Assembly (NCBI GenBank): GCA_964036045.1
Contig: OZ038378.1
Span: 58,131,408 to 58,195,407, forward strand
DNA from: Eutreptiella sp. 'Long Island Sound 2002'
Taxonomy: Eukaryota; Euglenozoa; Euglenophyceae; Eutreptiales; Eutreptiaceae
Direction of reading: 5' to 3'
DNA: 64,000 nucleotides
The notes below the pieces were generated by a model that was given only the letters and a program-made list of their open reading frames with translations, searched no databases and had not been told where the DNA came from. The position numbers and the translations under genes were made by a program. This document shows, in pieces, positions 36,177 through 46,490 of this stretch. Every line of letters begins with the position of its first letter. Within the stretch, counting starts at the first letter, position 1.

Positions 36177-37429
36177 TTGTACCATTGCCTTTGGCAAGTG
36201 CTTCTACCCCCCTCCCTGCACCGCCCAATTGCTATCCATAGCTGCCAACTCCACCAACTCAGTCCAAGCGGCCAAGGATCCGTGGCACTCGTTCCCCGAC
36301 ATCTACAAACCTTCCCTTCCCCTCCACTTTGGACTACCTCCCCACCTTGGTCGGGCCTGGGTATGAGTCCTTGGTGTCCGTCGCGGCCCCTCTGCCCCCC
36401 TTACCCCGTCCATTCGATCAATTTTTTTGCGCAAGCCCACCTAGACGACCCCCGGTGGACCGCTGCCTTTAACATAGCCCCCTCCTCCTCCTTCCCCATC
36501 AAGGGGTACCAAGATTTGCAACACATCATCTCCACCGACACATTGCATGCCGTGATAACCCGCCTATATAGCCGCTAATCACCCGCGCACAAATCTAGGA
36601 GCTAGTGCTCTTCACCAAGCGGCTCTGGCCACGTGCACCACAACGGACCTCGGCTCGTTGCACCTAGGTTCCGCCACTCGCCCGTACGTCCCAACTCCCC
36701 ATGTTCACTAACACTTTTATTGCCCCGGCTACAGTCGCCCCCCCCCCCCCCCCGAGCGCACGGGCCCCCATCCCCTCAACTTGTAGGCCCCACCGCGGTC
36801 CCTATTTCGCTCCCGTTGGGACTCCATCTCCCGCCCTCAAAGTTGGCTGGGTCTCTGGGCATAGGCAGGGCGCCCACCCCTCCGTGGCTCACTCACACAC
36901 CCACAATCTTCCAACGGTTTTCTACGTGACGGATGCCAAAATGCACAGTTGTGGACCCGGTTATGCCCACGTCATGGCAAGGAAGCTGAGTTGCGCTCAC
37001 TGTAGGGGCCGTGCTGCTCCCTTGGGGCACCCTACACAACGCGAAGGCCGTGGCACTCCGCCGAAGAGGGCCACTAGCGCCTAGCAGGAGGGGGACAATC
37101 ATCCGTGCAGGGCTGCGGTCAAGGCCGTAACACGCTCCAAGAGAATGTTGTGGCTGCTTGCCGTCGGTATCTAGACGTGCAACACCACTAAGTCGCGGGC
37201 AAAAGTTGTTGGGGAAACATTTTCAAAATATGCTGGCAGGGTTTTGAGAAAAATGTGTGTGTTCACTAGGCGGCCTGCTTGGTATAGTTGTGGCGAGTTG
37301 AAGAGGTTCTGCGGCCATTGTGCGGCCGCAGGCACTACCCACAATTACCTCGTTTGCGGCAATCTTTTGAGGAGGCAATTTGGGGTCTACCACATTTATT
37401 ACTTTGCAAGGAAGTGGAGAGCCCTGTAA
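36177..37429 (+). pseudogene. Series of short coding-like plus-strand fragments
   Basis: Three frames look protein-like but are broken: SINFFAQAHLDDPRWTAAFN within 36177-36578; VFYVTDAKMHSCGPGYAHVM followed by a Cys-His pair (CAHC) within 36701-37084; and a frame ending at 37427-37429 with GELKRFCGHCAAAG. The last two each carry a CxHC or CxxC pair, so they may be exons of one zinc-binding protein. A 14-base C run near 36741-36754 marks one frame change. No family was recognised. Confidence 0.3.
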
Positions 37430-37654
37430 AAGTTCTCCTACTTCACAATGCTTGGGCGTCACAAGTTGCCCACCCTCTAGGACCCGGTATACGCGCGATG
37501 TGACAATATTCTACATTTCTACTTTGAGTATGCTATTTGACATATGTGACCAAAGTTGTTGGCAGAGCTGTGTGACACCCGTTGAAATACGTGTTGATGT
37601 GTTAGCCTTGTGTATCCACTTCTTCTACTGTGTTGTGTTTGACGTTTTTTTGAA

Positions 37655-37957
37655 GCTGGCCGAAACTGAGGCCAGCTTTTGGGTAATATTGCAAACAACT
37701 ATGTGTATATGCAGTTTTCCACCCTTCTGGCCAAAATTTCGGCCAGCTTTTTGGTTTCCTAGTGAATAGGCATTTTTATTTTCATTTTTCTTAGGGCTGG
37801 CCGAAATTTCGGCCAGCTTTTTGGTCTGTTCACTATTCAAGCACTTCTTTTCCGGTTTTTGGTCGGTCTGGCCAAAATTTCGGCCAGTTTTTCCCATTTT
37901 TGAACATTTAAGCAATTATTTCCCCTTCAAACAGACCTGGCCGAAATTTCGGCCAGC
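37655..37957. repeat. Five palindromes at ~70-bp spacing, upstream of gene 1
   Basis: Copies of CTGGCCGAAATTTCGGCCAG (some with one or a few changes) start at 37656, 37727, 37797, 37868 and 37937. Spacings are 71, 70, 71 and 69 bp. The ~50-bp sequences between them differ from one another, although several begin TTTTGG. Each copy can form a perfect or near-perfect hairpin. Confidence 0.93.
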
Positions 37958-38027
37958 TTGCAATTGTCATTGTTCATGAGTATTACAGCTTACACTCCTA
38001 CATAACTGTTTTCTTGTCTCAGCATTA

Positions 38028-38720
38028 ATGTCTTCTGCTATTTCTGTCAATGTTGTACATGCTGCAGCTACTGGTGCTTTTGCTACTACAGCCAAAGGGC
38101 TGTTGCGAAATGCATTACGTGGTGGGACTCTGCAAAAGCTTTTGCAATTCTGCCTCATGTTGCGGAGGAATCGCAGGAGGCGGCACTCCATGACACAGTT
38201 GAAGGCTGCCGCCACTGAGAAGAAGCCCCCACGATGGTACATGACATTTTTGTCACAGTTCCATGCCCGATACTGCCTGCTGCGTCGTATGGCCCTCCCA
38301 TACTCTAACTGTGGGTCTGGTCACAACTGGGGTATTATGTCCTGCCGCCAACGCCGTAAGGTAGGAGTCCTTGGTCAGTGTAACACGAAACAGGAGTCCA
38401 TTCACCATCGTGCTGGACTAGCAGCACACAACTTGTGGAACACCATGCACCGTAGGCAAGTTTGTATATGGTTTGATAACCTGAGGCGTTACAAGTCGGG
38501 AGCTGATCCCCATTCACCTGACTTAACCCTAAACTGTACAGCTGTTGCTGTTTTGCACACTACTACCCTACCTGCATACCGGGGTCTGCCGGAGCTGGCC
38601 GAAATTGAGGCCAGGGTACCAAAGGTTGGAGATGACATCTATCGGTCACATAGAGCATTGTTTGATCGTATTGATGTTGCCAACCAAGGTATTCAGAGAG
38701 TTTGGGTCGTGCTCGTTTAG
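38028..38720 (+). CDS. Gene 1, 5' part: unknown family with W-[FY]-D-N motif
   Basis: ATG at 38028 opens a 230-codon frame; an acceptor-like TTGTCTCAG lies just upstream, so earlier exons are possible. The N-terminal half is basic (LRRNRRRRHSM). The centre has QVCIWFDNLRRYKSG followed by SPDLTLNCTAVAVL. The WFDN tract, the downstream LN, a P-x-L and a GDDI align in the same order with WYDN, SLNYCVFAIV, YPQL and TGDI in the frame at 62795-63403, so the two are probably relatives. In several transposase families an Asp at the end of such a strand is the first catalytic residue; this is only a suggestion here. After NQ at about 38687 the homologous frame moves (to SLGRARLDIARKKV), so a frameshift or small intron occurs and the last ten codons are not real. 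Confidence 0.6.
   Translation: MSSAISVNVVHAAATGAFATTAKGLLRNALRGGTLQKLLQFCLMLRRNRRRRHSMTQLKAAATEKKPPRWYMTFLSQFHARYCLLRRMALPYSNCGSGHNWGIMSCRQRRKVGVLGQCNTKQESIHHRAGLAAHNLWNTMHRRQVCIWFDNLRRYKSGADPHSPDLTLNCTAVAVLHTTTLPAYRGLPELAEIEARVPKVGDDIYRSHRALFDRIDVANQGIQRVWVVLV
38592..38613 (+). repeat. Exonic, degenerate copy of the locus palindrome
   Basis: GAGCTGGCCGAAATTGAGGC and the following CAG lie inside the gene 1 coding frame and encode ELAEIEA. This matches the palindrome except in the right half (TTGAG instead of TTTCG), as does the copy at 37655. Confidence 0.6.
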
Positions 38721-40231
38721 ATATTGCCAGAAAAAAGGTTCGTTCCCTCAACTGGAGACCCTTTTTCCTGTCCGAGCTCCGCTCCGGCACACACAAAGAG
38801 CTTTTGCAACTCGTGGTTGATTTGTCATGTGTGGAACACCGCACTAGACACTGTGTTCCGCTGCTTGTGGACATGAAAATACACTTTGCCCTACTTAAGC
38901 TGTGTTATGGTGCCGCTTATGTTCCGTGGAATGTACCACAACTACTGTTGGGTTTTCCTTTGGTGTACGGAGTATGGCATAGCTATAAGTAGTGTGTTGA
39001 ATTGATCTACAGGGCGTTCCTGCCGTTCATTAAGTTTTTGGAGCAGGGGAATAGCCTTCAAGTTGGGTCTATCCTCCCTCGCAAGGTCAAGGTCATCCAT
39101 ATGGAGAAGACGTTGCTTGGACTCATGCTAGCCACATCGTCCAATAGAGGCAAGCTAGATGAGCGCGCATCTGCCCTGCTCAGTAGCCAGCGGGACTTGA
39201 CACCCATTCAACGCAAGGGTTTGCGTATGTTATTAGCCCTTAAGGCTTTGCTGTACACATACTGTCGAGCTGCTTTCAGCATTGGGACTTTGGTTCGTGA
39301 GTGCAACTGGGAGGGCCGGGGGGCAGGTTCCGGGATTGTTGCTAAGCAGGCACTTGAGATGTCCCTACTGCTCATGCTGAACATCCTAAAGCCCGAGGAG
39401 CAGTTAGCCACGGAGTATGTGAAAACCACTGCTGTTGCTCTTTTGTTTTGGAGTCAGTGGCATTCTGCCTCCCTAGGGTATATCCAATCCGAGGAGCTGG
39501 GTGAGGCACTTCTGAGTCGGTTCTCAGCCCACTGTCGCCGCAACACAGCCTGTGCCAGTGTCCTACAGTCTTCTGATTTGTTTCTGACGCTTCCCCCTGT
39601 CCAACCGGGAGAGAAAGTTTTGCGTGGTGTGCTGACTGAGAGATCCGTGGCAATGTTTTCTGCCAATCTTAAACAATTCATCTTGACCGCCCATACACAG
39701 AGCCTGCCCATATGTGTTCCCGTTCCGGACTACAAAGTTGAGGTGAGAAGACTAGATGCAGCTGAGGATCTGACTTTCCCCGGTACAATGTCTAGGACAC
39801 GAATCACCACAGACCGGTTACAATCGGTTCTGTTGCATGCAATGCAAAATCTGCTTGCGCGTACCAGGGTTCGTGAGGGTGTTGAGGATTTTTTACAGAC
39901 AAATGCACCCGCTCGCACTGCTGCCCAGCAAGGGGTATTGCGTACTGCACATGCTTCTATCCGCACTGCCAACCGTGCACCGCCTGCTGCTCCTGGTGGG
40001 ATTGCCTTGCCCCCAAAGCCACCCCCGAAGCCCCGAGCCAGAGCCCCCCCAGTACCCCCCCCCAGCCCCCCCCCCCCCGCCCAGTACCCCCACCCCGCCC
40101 CCGATGATTCCGTTGCCATCGACTCTTGTGATAGTGACCGGGATATTGATTGTGATGCAGACAGCGTTGCCTCCTTTGAAGCCCTAGATGAGGCAAAACA
40201 CATCAGTGTGGATACCCAGGACTGGGACTGA
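38690..40231 (+). CDS. Gene 1, 3' part: helical, proline-rich and acidic-tailed
   Basis: Continues gene 1 in another frame: LDIARKKVRSLNWRPFFLSE, then a TAG at 38990-38992, then a 409-codon open frame from 39002 to TGA at 40229-40231. A 24-nt GTAGTG...CTACAG stretch spanning the TAG (38989-39012) is the right length to keep frame, but it would be an extremely short intron; an authentic stop is equally possible. The body is helical without recognised motifs (TPIQRKGLRMLLALKALLY, GSGIVAKQALEMSLLLML). The C-terminus has a proline-rich stretch (about residues 330-360) encoded by C runs, then a Ser/Asp-rich acidic tail ending TQDWD. No family was recognised. Confidence 0.6.
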
Positions 40232-40323
40232 TTTCTGTTTGCAGCTGTGTTTGTCACTGTGGTATGGGTTTTGCCACGCATTGCCAGTGATTTTGGTGTT
40301 TCTATTTGCTGTTTCATGTTTTT

Positions 40324-40483
40324 CTGGCCGAAATTTCGGACACACTTGTTGTTTGGTCATATGGCTACCCCCGGAACACAAATGACATGCGGTTCTGGCC
40401 GAAGTTTCGGCCAGCCCCTCAGAATACTATTTCTGCACAGTGGTTTAGCATGCAGAGCAGTGCTGGCCGAAATTTGGGCCATG
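40324..40483. repeat. Three palindromes at ~70-bp spacing between genes 1 and 2
   Basis: Copies start at 40324, 40395 and 40463 (spacings 71 and 68 bp), in the 370 bp between the stop of gene 1 and the ATG of gene 2. The first and third have a few changes in the right half. Confidence 0.9.
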
Positions 40484-40600
40484 TTATCCGATTTTCCTGT
40501 CAGGCGGTCCGTTTTGGTCCTTTTTTGGTTGATCCGCGCTTGTTATTTGCTATTTGGGAACTCTCCCCTCATGAAATGTTGCCGTGTAGCATCTTATTTG

Positions 40601-43174
40601 ATGACTGAGCCTGGAGAGGTATCACAGGACGTGGCTGCTTCGCCACATGGTGAGCCTGCAGCAGACAATGGGCAATCTCAAGTGCAATCCCAGTCTCGAG
40701 AGGACCAGGCGAGCACAGAGGGACTTCAAAAGAAGCCTAAGGCCGCACCAAAGAAAAATTCAACATCCTCCATCAAGTTATCCAACTGGGTTACGTCAAC
40801 GACGAAAATAAAGGTTCGCTGGGACCCGATTATTATTGACCACGACCGAAAATTTGGGCAGGTCCGTAGGATATCGGATGATCGCGTGCAACGCCGCTAC
40901 GACGATCTGAAGGCAGCCCCGCCTGTGGATTACATCCAGGATCTCCTTTTTTATAAAGTCACTCGTATGTGTGTTGTGGTATTCTTCTCGATGGTACCGT
41001 TTTTGTGCCTGAATTTTCGACCCTGCTGTTTCGAATATTCATGTTGCGCAGCCACTCGCTGGGTTCTGTTGGGGGGTCAGCATGTTTACACTGCTGCCCA
41101 AAAACACAAGACGGAATTTGAGATGAAAAATATGGAGACTCCGGATTGGACCCTGGTATTTGGTGGTTATGAAGTCAAACAGGACTGCCCCCTGCGGACT
41201 AGGCGCCGGCTTGCAGGCTTACATCAAATCCAGACCACTGCTGGCTCAGCATCCACCACATCGGAGCATATGTCCCTACTCCTGGATAGGCTTGAGGATG
41301 AGGATGCCAATGAGTACACCCTTTACCATCACATTACTGTTATGCTTGAAGAGTGTGGTGTTACTGCCGAGGAAGGCACTGTGGTGTGTTTCGTTTATTA
41401 ATTCGGTTTCGTCGATCGACCTAGCCGAAATTTCGGCCAGCTTCTGTGTTCCACACGTTCTCCTGTGCAGACTGCTGTTGCCAAACGGTGGGTTGGCGTT
41501 GGGCGTTTGGTGAAATTTGTGGGTCTTGCTGCAGTAGACGCCATGGCAGCCATGGAGAAGCGTGGATTACATCCCGCACGGGGTACGTTCAAGGAAGTGG
41601 AAGGCATCACGCTTGACCGACTTCGCGACATCGTAGGTTACATGGATGGGACAAAAAGTACCCTACCTGATCTCAAAAAAAATTTTAAAAGATGTTAAAA
41701 GGGCCCAGATGTGGTCCTGGCACATTCTTCATCCCGAGGCGGTTGCCAATGGGCTTGTGAACAACACCAAAGGTATGTTTTGGTCAAACAGGGGTTTGTA
41801 TTCGAATAAATCGACCGACGTGGCCGAAATTTCGGTCAGCTTGTGTGTCGTTCAAGTAATGCACAATAGGAGCCCACCGCGTGATACCACCTGTCTGCAG
41901 CTACACTTGGTACTATCGAGATGGCCAAAAGGCAGTGCGCTATCGCATCACACCTGAAGGTAGCCTATGGCAGCTGGACCTCGACTGAAGAAAACCCCTG
42001 GCCACCGTGGTCTGCAGTAATTAAGGCCCCTCTTTGGAAGGAACCCAAATATGAGGTTTGCGGGGATTGTTGCAGAAGCCTGTTGCTAAGCCTGTTTGTG
42101 AAAAATCTGATACTGGTCTGGTTAGTATCCAGTGTGCTAGGGAGTCCCTCGTGGAGACAAGCACAAGCAAACTCATTGCAGAGTCAGGGCCGTGTGGAAC
42201 TGATGGCAATGCGTTGTGGAGTCCTTGTTCCCAGTATCATTAGTTCACTGCCCTTTGGTGCTTGTGTCATTGAGTTGCCCCGCCTCTATACAGCTAGCTG
42301 GTTTGCATAACCTGGTTGCGCAGGTGCTTCTGTCCGGTGTGCCTGTGTTCATTGCGGGTGCCACTGTTGCTGCTTTGAAGGCCACTGTGGCTGAGGATAT
42401 GTATCAGTGTGATGTTGCAATTTACAATTTGTCAACCAAGACCCCGTTGTATACTTCCACTTCCCATCTGGTTTCCGTTTGTTGTGCCACCGCCTTTGAT
42501 AACAGGATGCCCCGTTACGTGGCTTATACTGAAGGACCCATGTCGTCTGTGATGCCTGTTGAGATATTCTCGATTCTTTTGAGCCTGGTTCCGGTCCCAG
42601 AACGGGCAGGCAATTGGTTTCTGCTGGGGACTCTGTCTGTGTATTTTGCAAGCATGATGTCTACCAGGTTTTCGAAGGACTGTAATGTTGTGTGTGCCCT
42701 TTTGGGTGAGGAGACTGTTGTGCCTGATGAGTTTGTTCTGTCCATAAGAGCGGCTATCACCAACGCTGACACGTGCCCCCCCAAGTCATGGGAGGATGTG
42801 TACCATGATTTGGGGGCAGGTTTTCCTGTGGATTGTTCTGGGGTTAGGTATGTAGATGAGGATCCTGAGGAGCAAGATGGGGAGGCAGAGTCGCAATCAG
42901 AGACACACACTACAAAGAAGAAACCCAAAACTGCCCCTGCCCCCTCACCCAGTGGCACGCAGTGCGCTCAGGCCACCCCAGCTTCCTCCTGAGGCACTGT
43001 GGCCCCTACTGGCAGAGGTATGAATGCTTTTGTGAATCATTTTTTACCATCCCAGGGTGGAAACACACAATCACAGAACTCTGCCACTGCCAAGCCTTGT
43101 GCTGCAGCCCATGCCAAGCCTCCTGCCAACACAGGTGCTAAGAAGCCCCGTGCATCTGGTCAGCGCAAGCGCTA
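40601..43174 (+). CDS. Gene 2: multi-exon unknown protein (span)
   Basis: Follows gene 1 on the same strand after 370 bp. Exon 1 is 40601-40964, starting MTEPGEVSQDV and rich in Gln/Lys, with a donor GTATGTGTG. Intron 1 is 87 nt. Exon 2 is 41052-41380 (ETPDWTLVFGGYEVKQDC, HITVMLEECGVTAEEGT). Intron 2 is 90 nt, in phase 0, and holds a palindrome at 41421. Exon 3 is 41471-41772 (KRWVGVGRLVKFVGLAAVDA), with a frame break at an A/T-rich run near 41680. Intron 3 is 128 nt with a palindrome at 41820. Exon 4 begins at 41901 (TLGTIEMAKRQCAIASHLKV). Coding resumes with GVPVFIAGATVAALKATVAE in a frame to 42992, and a last exon 43056-43174 ends KKPRASGQRKR, a nuclear-signal-like tail. No family was recognised. 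Exon borders around 42055-42330 and 42990 are uncertain. Confidence 0.6.
41381..41470 (+). other. Gene 2 intron carrying one locus palindrome
   Basis: GTGGTGTG donor and CTCCTGTGCAG acceptor; phase 0, and the exon frames join cleanly. The palindrome CTAGCCGAAATTTCGGCCAG starts at 41421. The next palindrome-bearing intron is 41773-41900 (GTATGTTTT...CTGTCTGCAG), with the copy at 41820. Confidence 0.7.
43056..43174 (+). CDS. Gene 2 terminal exon with basic tail
   Basis: A 38-nt intron (43018-43055, GTATGAATG...CATCCCAG) precedes a 39-codon Ala/Pro-rich exon ending KKPRASGQRKR and TAA. It is small but bounded by good splice signals. The upstream frame has an extra TGA at 42990-42992, so either that frame is shifted or another splice is used. 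Confidence 0.5.
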
Positions 43175-43214
43175 ATGCCAGTCCTACTGCTCATATTGAG
43201 TGTCAATATGAAGT

Positions 43215-43540
43215 CTGGCCGAAATTTCGGCCAGCATGCAGTCCTCAGCCTCTTCAGCCTCTTATTATTGTGTCTCCCCATAGGCACTGCAAAAGTCTGA
43301 TTTGATTCGTCAGGTGGCAAGTATTTGCTTGTAATTGAGTATATTATGTTGCACACCCTGTTCAAATGTCACTGCTCCTGTGTTCCTTGCTCATGTCTAC
43401 TGTCATAGGTACCCATTTCAGTGATCATATTCGGAGTTTCGATGGACCTGGCCGAAATTTCGGCGAGCTTAGGCCTGTCTGCCAAATAGGACCATGTGTT
43501 TGGACATTTTTCGAAGAGCTGGCCGAAATTTCGGCCAGGC
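43215..43540. repeat. Three palindromes downstream of gene 2
   Basis: Copies start at 43215, 43448 and 43519; the last two are 71 bp apart. Beyond 43540 the motif disappears for the rest of the window. Confidence 0.9.
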
Positions 43541-45092
43541 TGGTTAAAATAGGAAATAGAAGTACATGCTTTGGGGATAGTTTTCTGTGTCCTTCGATGA
43601 AAGGTATGTTTGGGGTTCCCTTATCTGTGATGTATAGGGGGGTTCTGTGATCACCATGGAACAGAGGGGAGAGAAAAAATAGCCCCCCCCCCCCCCCCCC
43701 CGCACTGGAATGCAGTGGTCTAAATGTAAAACAACACTATATTTTGGTGATTGAATATCTTTATTTTGAAAATCTGTGTGTTTCCAGAAATGCAAATAAT
43801 GGCATATATTTGAAGTACACACCTTGTTTTTGCATGTTGCCACCAGGGGGGTTTGGATACCCGAAAAATAACACCCCTTTTCACATACTTTTCCCCTCAC
43901 TACAACATGGACTTCCGTGGGCCATAGCGCCAGGTGGGGAGTGGGCAACTTGTGACGCCTAAGCAATGAAGGGGAGTCACCAGAGGTTGGAGCACATGTT
44001 GCGCTACAGCCTGGTGCCCAAGCCTCCTGTAGCTGAAGCTAGTTGTGCAAGTGGTGATGTAAAACCACACCATGATGATTCTGTGACACCAAACGGGTGG
44101 GATGTAACGTGGAGGGCGCAATTGGGGAGGGGCCCACGCTTTTAGGAAGCTAGGCCGGGCGTGCCACGGCACGCTTTCTAAGCAAAACGGACCACCGTGG
44201 AACCCTTGAAAGGCGGCTCCGATGTTGCAAGTGAGGAATATGAAGATGGATGGTGAACGATCGCGTTGGTTGCTTGTGGGACAGGGTGCCTATCGCGGAC
44301 TAGGGGGGCGGGCGTTTTGGCGGCGGTGGGTGTGAATGACAACTAAATTGACATGAATGCGTACCTAATTAGTATTTCGTTCACGGGGATCATTTCTACT
44401 ACAATGTTGGCGAGGTAATTTTACCGTTTTGCGCATCATTTGGACATGGTGGGTTCGTTGGAGGTTTGTTCTCTGCTCGATGATGTGGAGCGAAATAATG
44501 GCGAGAGTTGAAGACCTCAACATGCTACGTATCAAGCCAAAAACATTGATTTCTCTTGGTAATTCCCAGTTGCGGCACTCTCACATGAGCTAGAGTTGCC
44601 CATTTCAATGGCCCCTTAACCCCCGTTTAGAAAGGGTACCCGTACGCTACAAGCGGGGAGTGGCCCTTTGCAACCGGGGGCCAGCAAGGCCCTGGGGCGG
44701 GGTGGCGAGGGGTGGGTGCGGGGGGAGTTGCGTTCAGGTATGCGAGGTTCTGGTGTTGGGCGTTGTGGTATGGGAGTTTAGGGCTGTGGGTCAAAATGCC
44801 TCCCATAATCCCCCCCCCCCCCGCACCCCAACCGCACACTTGAGCAAACGCTTAAAGTGCGGGCTCGAGGCTGTTTTCATATGCTTAATTTTTGAAGGGG
44901 TGCAAAAAATATTTCCAGGTTAATATCAAACGTTAATTTTCATATTTGGAACGCCGGTCCAAAAGTTAAATGTCAACCTCCACGTATTAAACCAAGTAGT
45001 CGAAAAATTAACCTTAAAAAATGGGGGTAGTGTGGGCGTTTTGTGTTTGCGCTTGTCCTGTCCGGATGTCTGAGGTGTCATGCAAGGGTGTG
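43541..45092. other. Unassigned stretch
   Basis: Holds a 19-base C run (43683-43701), a T/G-rich stretch and a C run near 44811-44822. No supported gene was found on either strand. Confidence 0.4.
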
Positions 45093-45338
45093 TGCCCTAG
45101 TGGCCTAGATTAAAGTCAATATGTTTAATATTTGGCCAAAAATTAACACGTTAATCTCAAGTTTCAATTTTTGTAGGGGGGGTTAGGGGGTTTGCCGTGA
45201 AAATTATGACCCCCATGGGTTGCCTTATAGGCTTGGGTGTCATTTCCCCCCAAGGGTTGGTCGGGGGGTCCTACCCATATGGTTGTTTCAAAATGTTAAA
45301 ATGGCTCTCGGCTTTAATTTTTGTTTTTAATTTTTTCA

Positions 45339-45481
45339 ACATGTTCTCGCGTCCGTCCATGGGGCAATCCAGATTCACAGGCATGAAGCAGGAGATGGCG
45401 TGCTTCAGCCCAACGGTTTGCAACTCCAGCGGCACATCCCGATGCCAAAGTTGTGGCTGATCCGACGTTGCCCGGACAAAC
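45339..45481 (-). CDS. 2OG/Fe(II) dioxygenase, N-terminal half with HxD motif (copy A, split)
   Basis: Minus-strand reading gives VRATSDQPQLWHRDVPLELQ followed by KHAISCFMPVNLDCPMDGRE. HRD preceded by a hydrophobic strand and followed by a CFxPVNLD strand is the signature of the first iron-binding pair in 2-oxoglutarate/Fe(II) dioxygenases of the double-stranded beta-helix type. The distal His/Arg half is on the opposite strand at 45802 onward. His-to-distal-His spacing after rejoining would be about 70 residues, normal for this superfamily. The enzyme would hydroxylate a nucleic-acid base, protein or small molecule; the substrate cannot be told. Confidence 0.6.
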
Positions 45482-45624
45482 CTCACACCCCCACAAACGA
45501 AGCGTCTAACCCCCCCAACGCAAACCCTACCACCGAACCCACTAACCCAAATAATCCCACCAACCCCACTAACCCCCCATCCGGACCCGCGAAGATGTGG
45601 GACCCCACTACGGGGTCCCATGAG
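45482..45624 (+). CDS. Thr/Pro/Asn-rich linker exon (copy A, inverted)
   Basis: Reads TPTNEASNPPNANPTTEPTN then PSGPAKMWDPTTGSHE and ends at a GTATGAGGG donor. The same exon is on the minus strand in copy B (56215-56360), where it follows exon 4 in frame. Here it is on the plus strand, as is its downstream intron (to about 45800). The sequence is low-complexity, probably a flexible linker between the transposase-like part and the dioxygenase. Confidence 0.6.
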
Positions 45625-45801
45625 GTATGAGGGCCCGGATAGGGACCCAATGGGCTACAATGGCCATGGACAACATACATAAGCACACACATGATGCATT
45701 ACATGTTGCGTTGTGCCATTGTTAGGAGGGTTAATATTTGGGGAAATGAGCTTGTAGTTGTGAGATTAATATCAATGTCGGGGACATTTTAATTTTTAAC
45801 T

Positions 45802-46490
45802 TTTTGTACGGTTCTGGCTCTGGTGTTCCCTATCCATGGCGGAAGGTCTCGATGAGTATGCTGGCGGGCGACTTGTGGGTCCTGAGCAGTTCCGTCATTC
45901 ACCATCGTGGGGCTGTCCTTAGAGATGCGCCGCCTGGATCAACCCGTATCATCGCCTTTGCCGCCATTGCCACACGCCGCGTCGACTACGAGACCACCGT
46001 GCCGATCATCCCGCCACCTTGGGCTGAAGCCCCCGCACAACAACCGTCGCCACCGTCCCCGAAGGACATGCATTGTACAACAGCGCAGTGCAACCGCGTG
46101 GTGCACGCCAACCCGCCAGTGAAGTGTTTCGCCTGTGACGAACGTCCTCTTTGTGCTATACATGTCGGGCAACTCTGTGAAGACTGTCACCGGGATTCTA
46201 GGGATCCTGCTGTGGAGGCCACCCCTAGACCTGCTGTGGAGGCCGTGGCGATGTCAGCTGAGGGAGCAGAGGAAGTCGATGAGGATGTGTGGACGCAAAA
46301 GATTGTGGAGGAGGATCTTTGCGGGTTTGGTGATGACACACACCTTTCCCATTTGTCACCGGAATCATGGAAAAGGCGGTTGCCGCACTGGAGGGTGGCA
46401 TCCCACAGCTCAAGCCATACACGGCCATCAAGGGGAAGGCCCGAGCAGAGCGGCGGCACCACATACAGACCATCACGCGGGAATTTTTAG
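45802..46490 (+). CDS. 2OG/Fe(II) dioxygenase, C-terminal half, plus Cys/His finger (copy A, inverted part)
   Basis: LAGDLWVLSSSVIHHRGAVL followed by PPGSTRIIAFAAIA fits the distal iron-binding His and the 2-oxoglutarate-binding Arg about 16 residues later, at the end of a double-stranded beta-helix. After a Pro-rich linker comes CTTAQCNRVVHANPPVKCFA then CDERPLCAIHVGQLCEDCH. These Cys/His pairs are spaced like a treble-clef or B-box-type zinc module. A dioxygenase plus zinc finger on a transposon recalls TET/JBP-type enzymes carried by KDZ transposons of fungi, but the family here is undetermined. The real exon probably starts near 45802, just after the intron next to the linker; the last ~40 codons (after about 46360) are in the wrong frame. 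Confidence 0.6.

Noticed and set aside
37655-37957. CRISPR array
   Set aside because: The repeat-spacer geometry is suggestive, but the locus is eukaryotic, the repeats are variable perfect palindromes, copies also sit in introns, and no cas-like gene is present.
40247-40600. N-terminal extension of gene 2 (open frame reading FWPKFRTH and similar)
   Set aside because: FWPKFR-type peptides are translations of the palindrome CTGGCCGAAATTTCGG. The stretch lies between genes 1 and 2, and the good ATG is at 40601.
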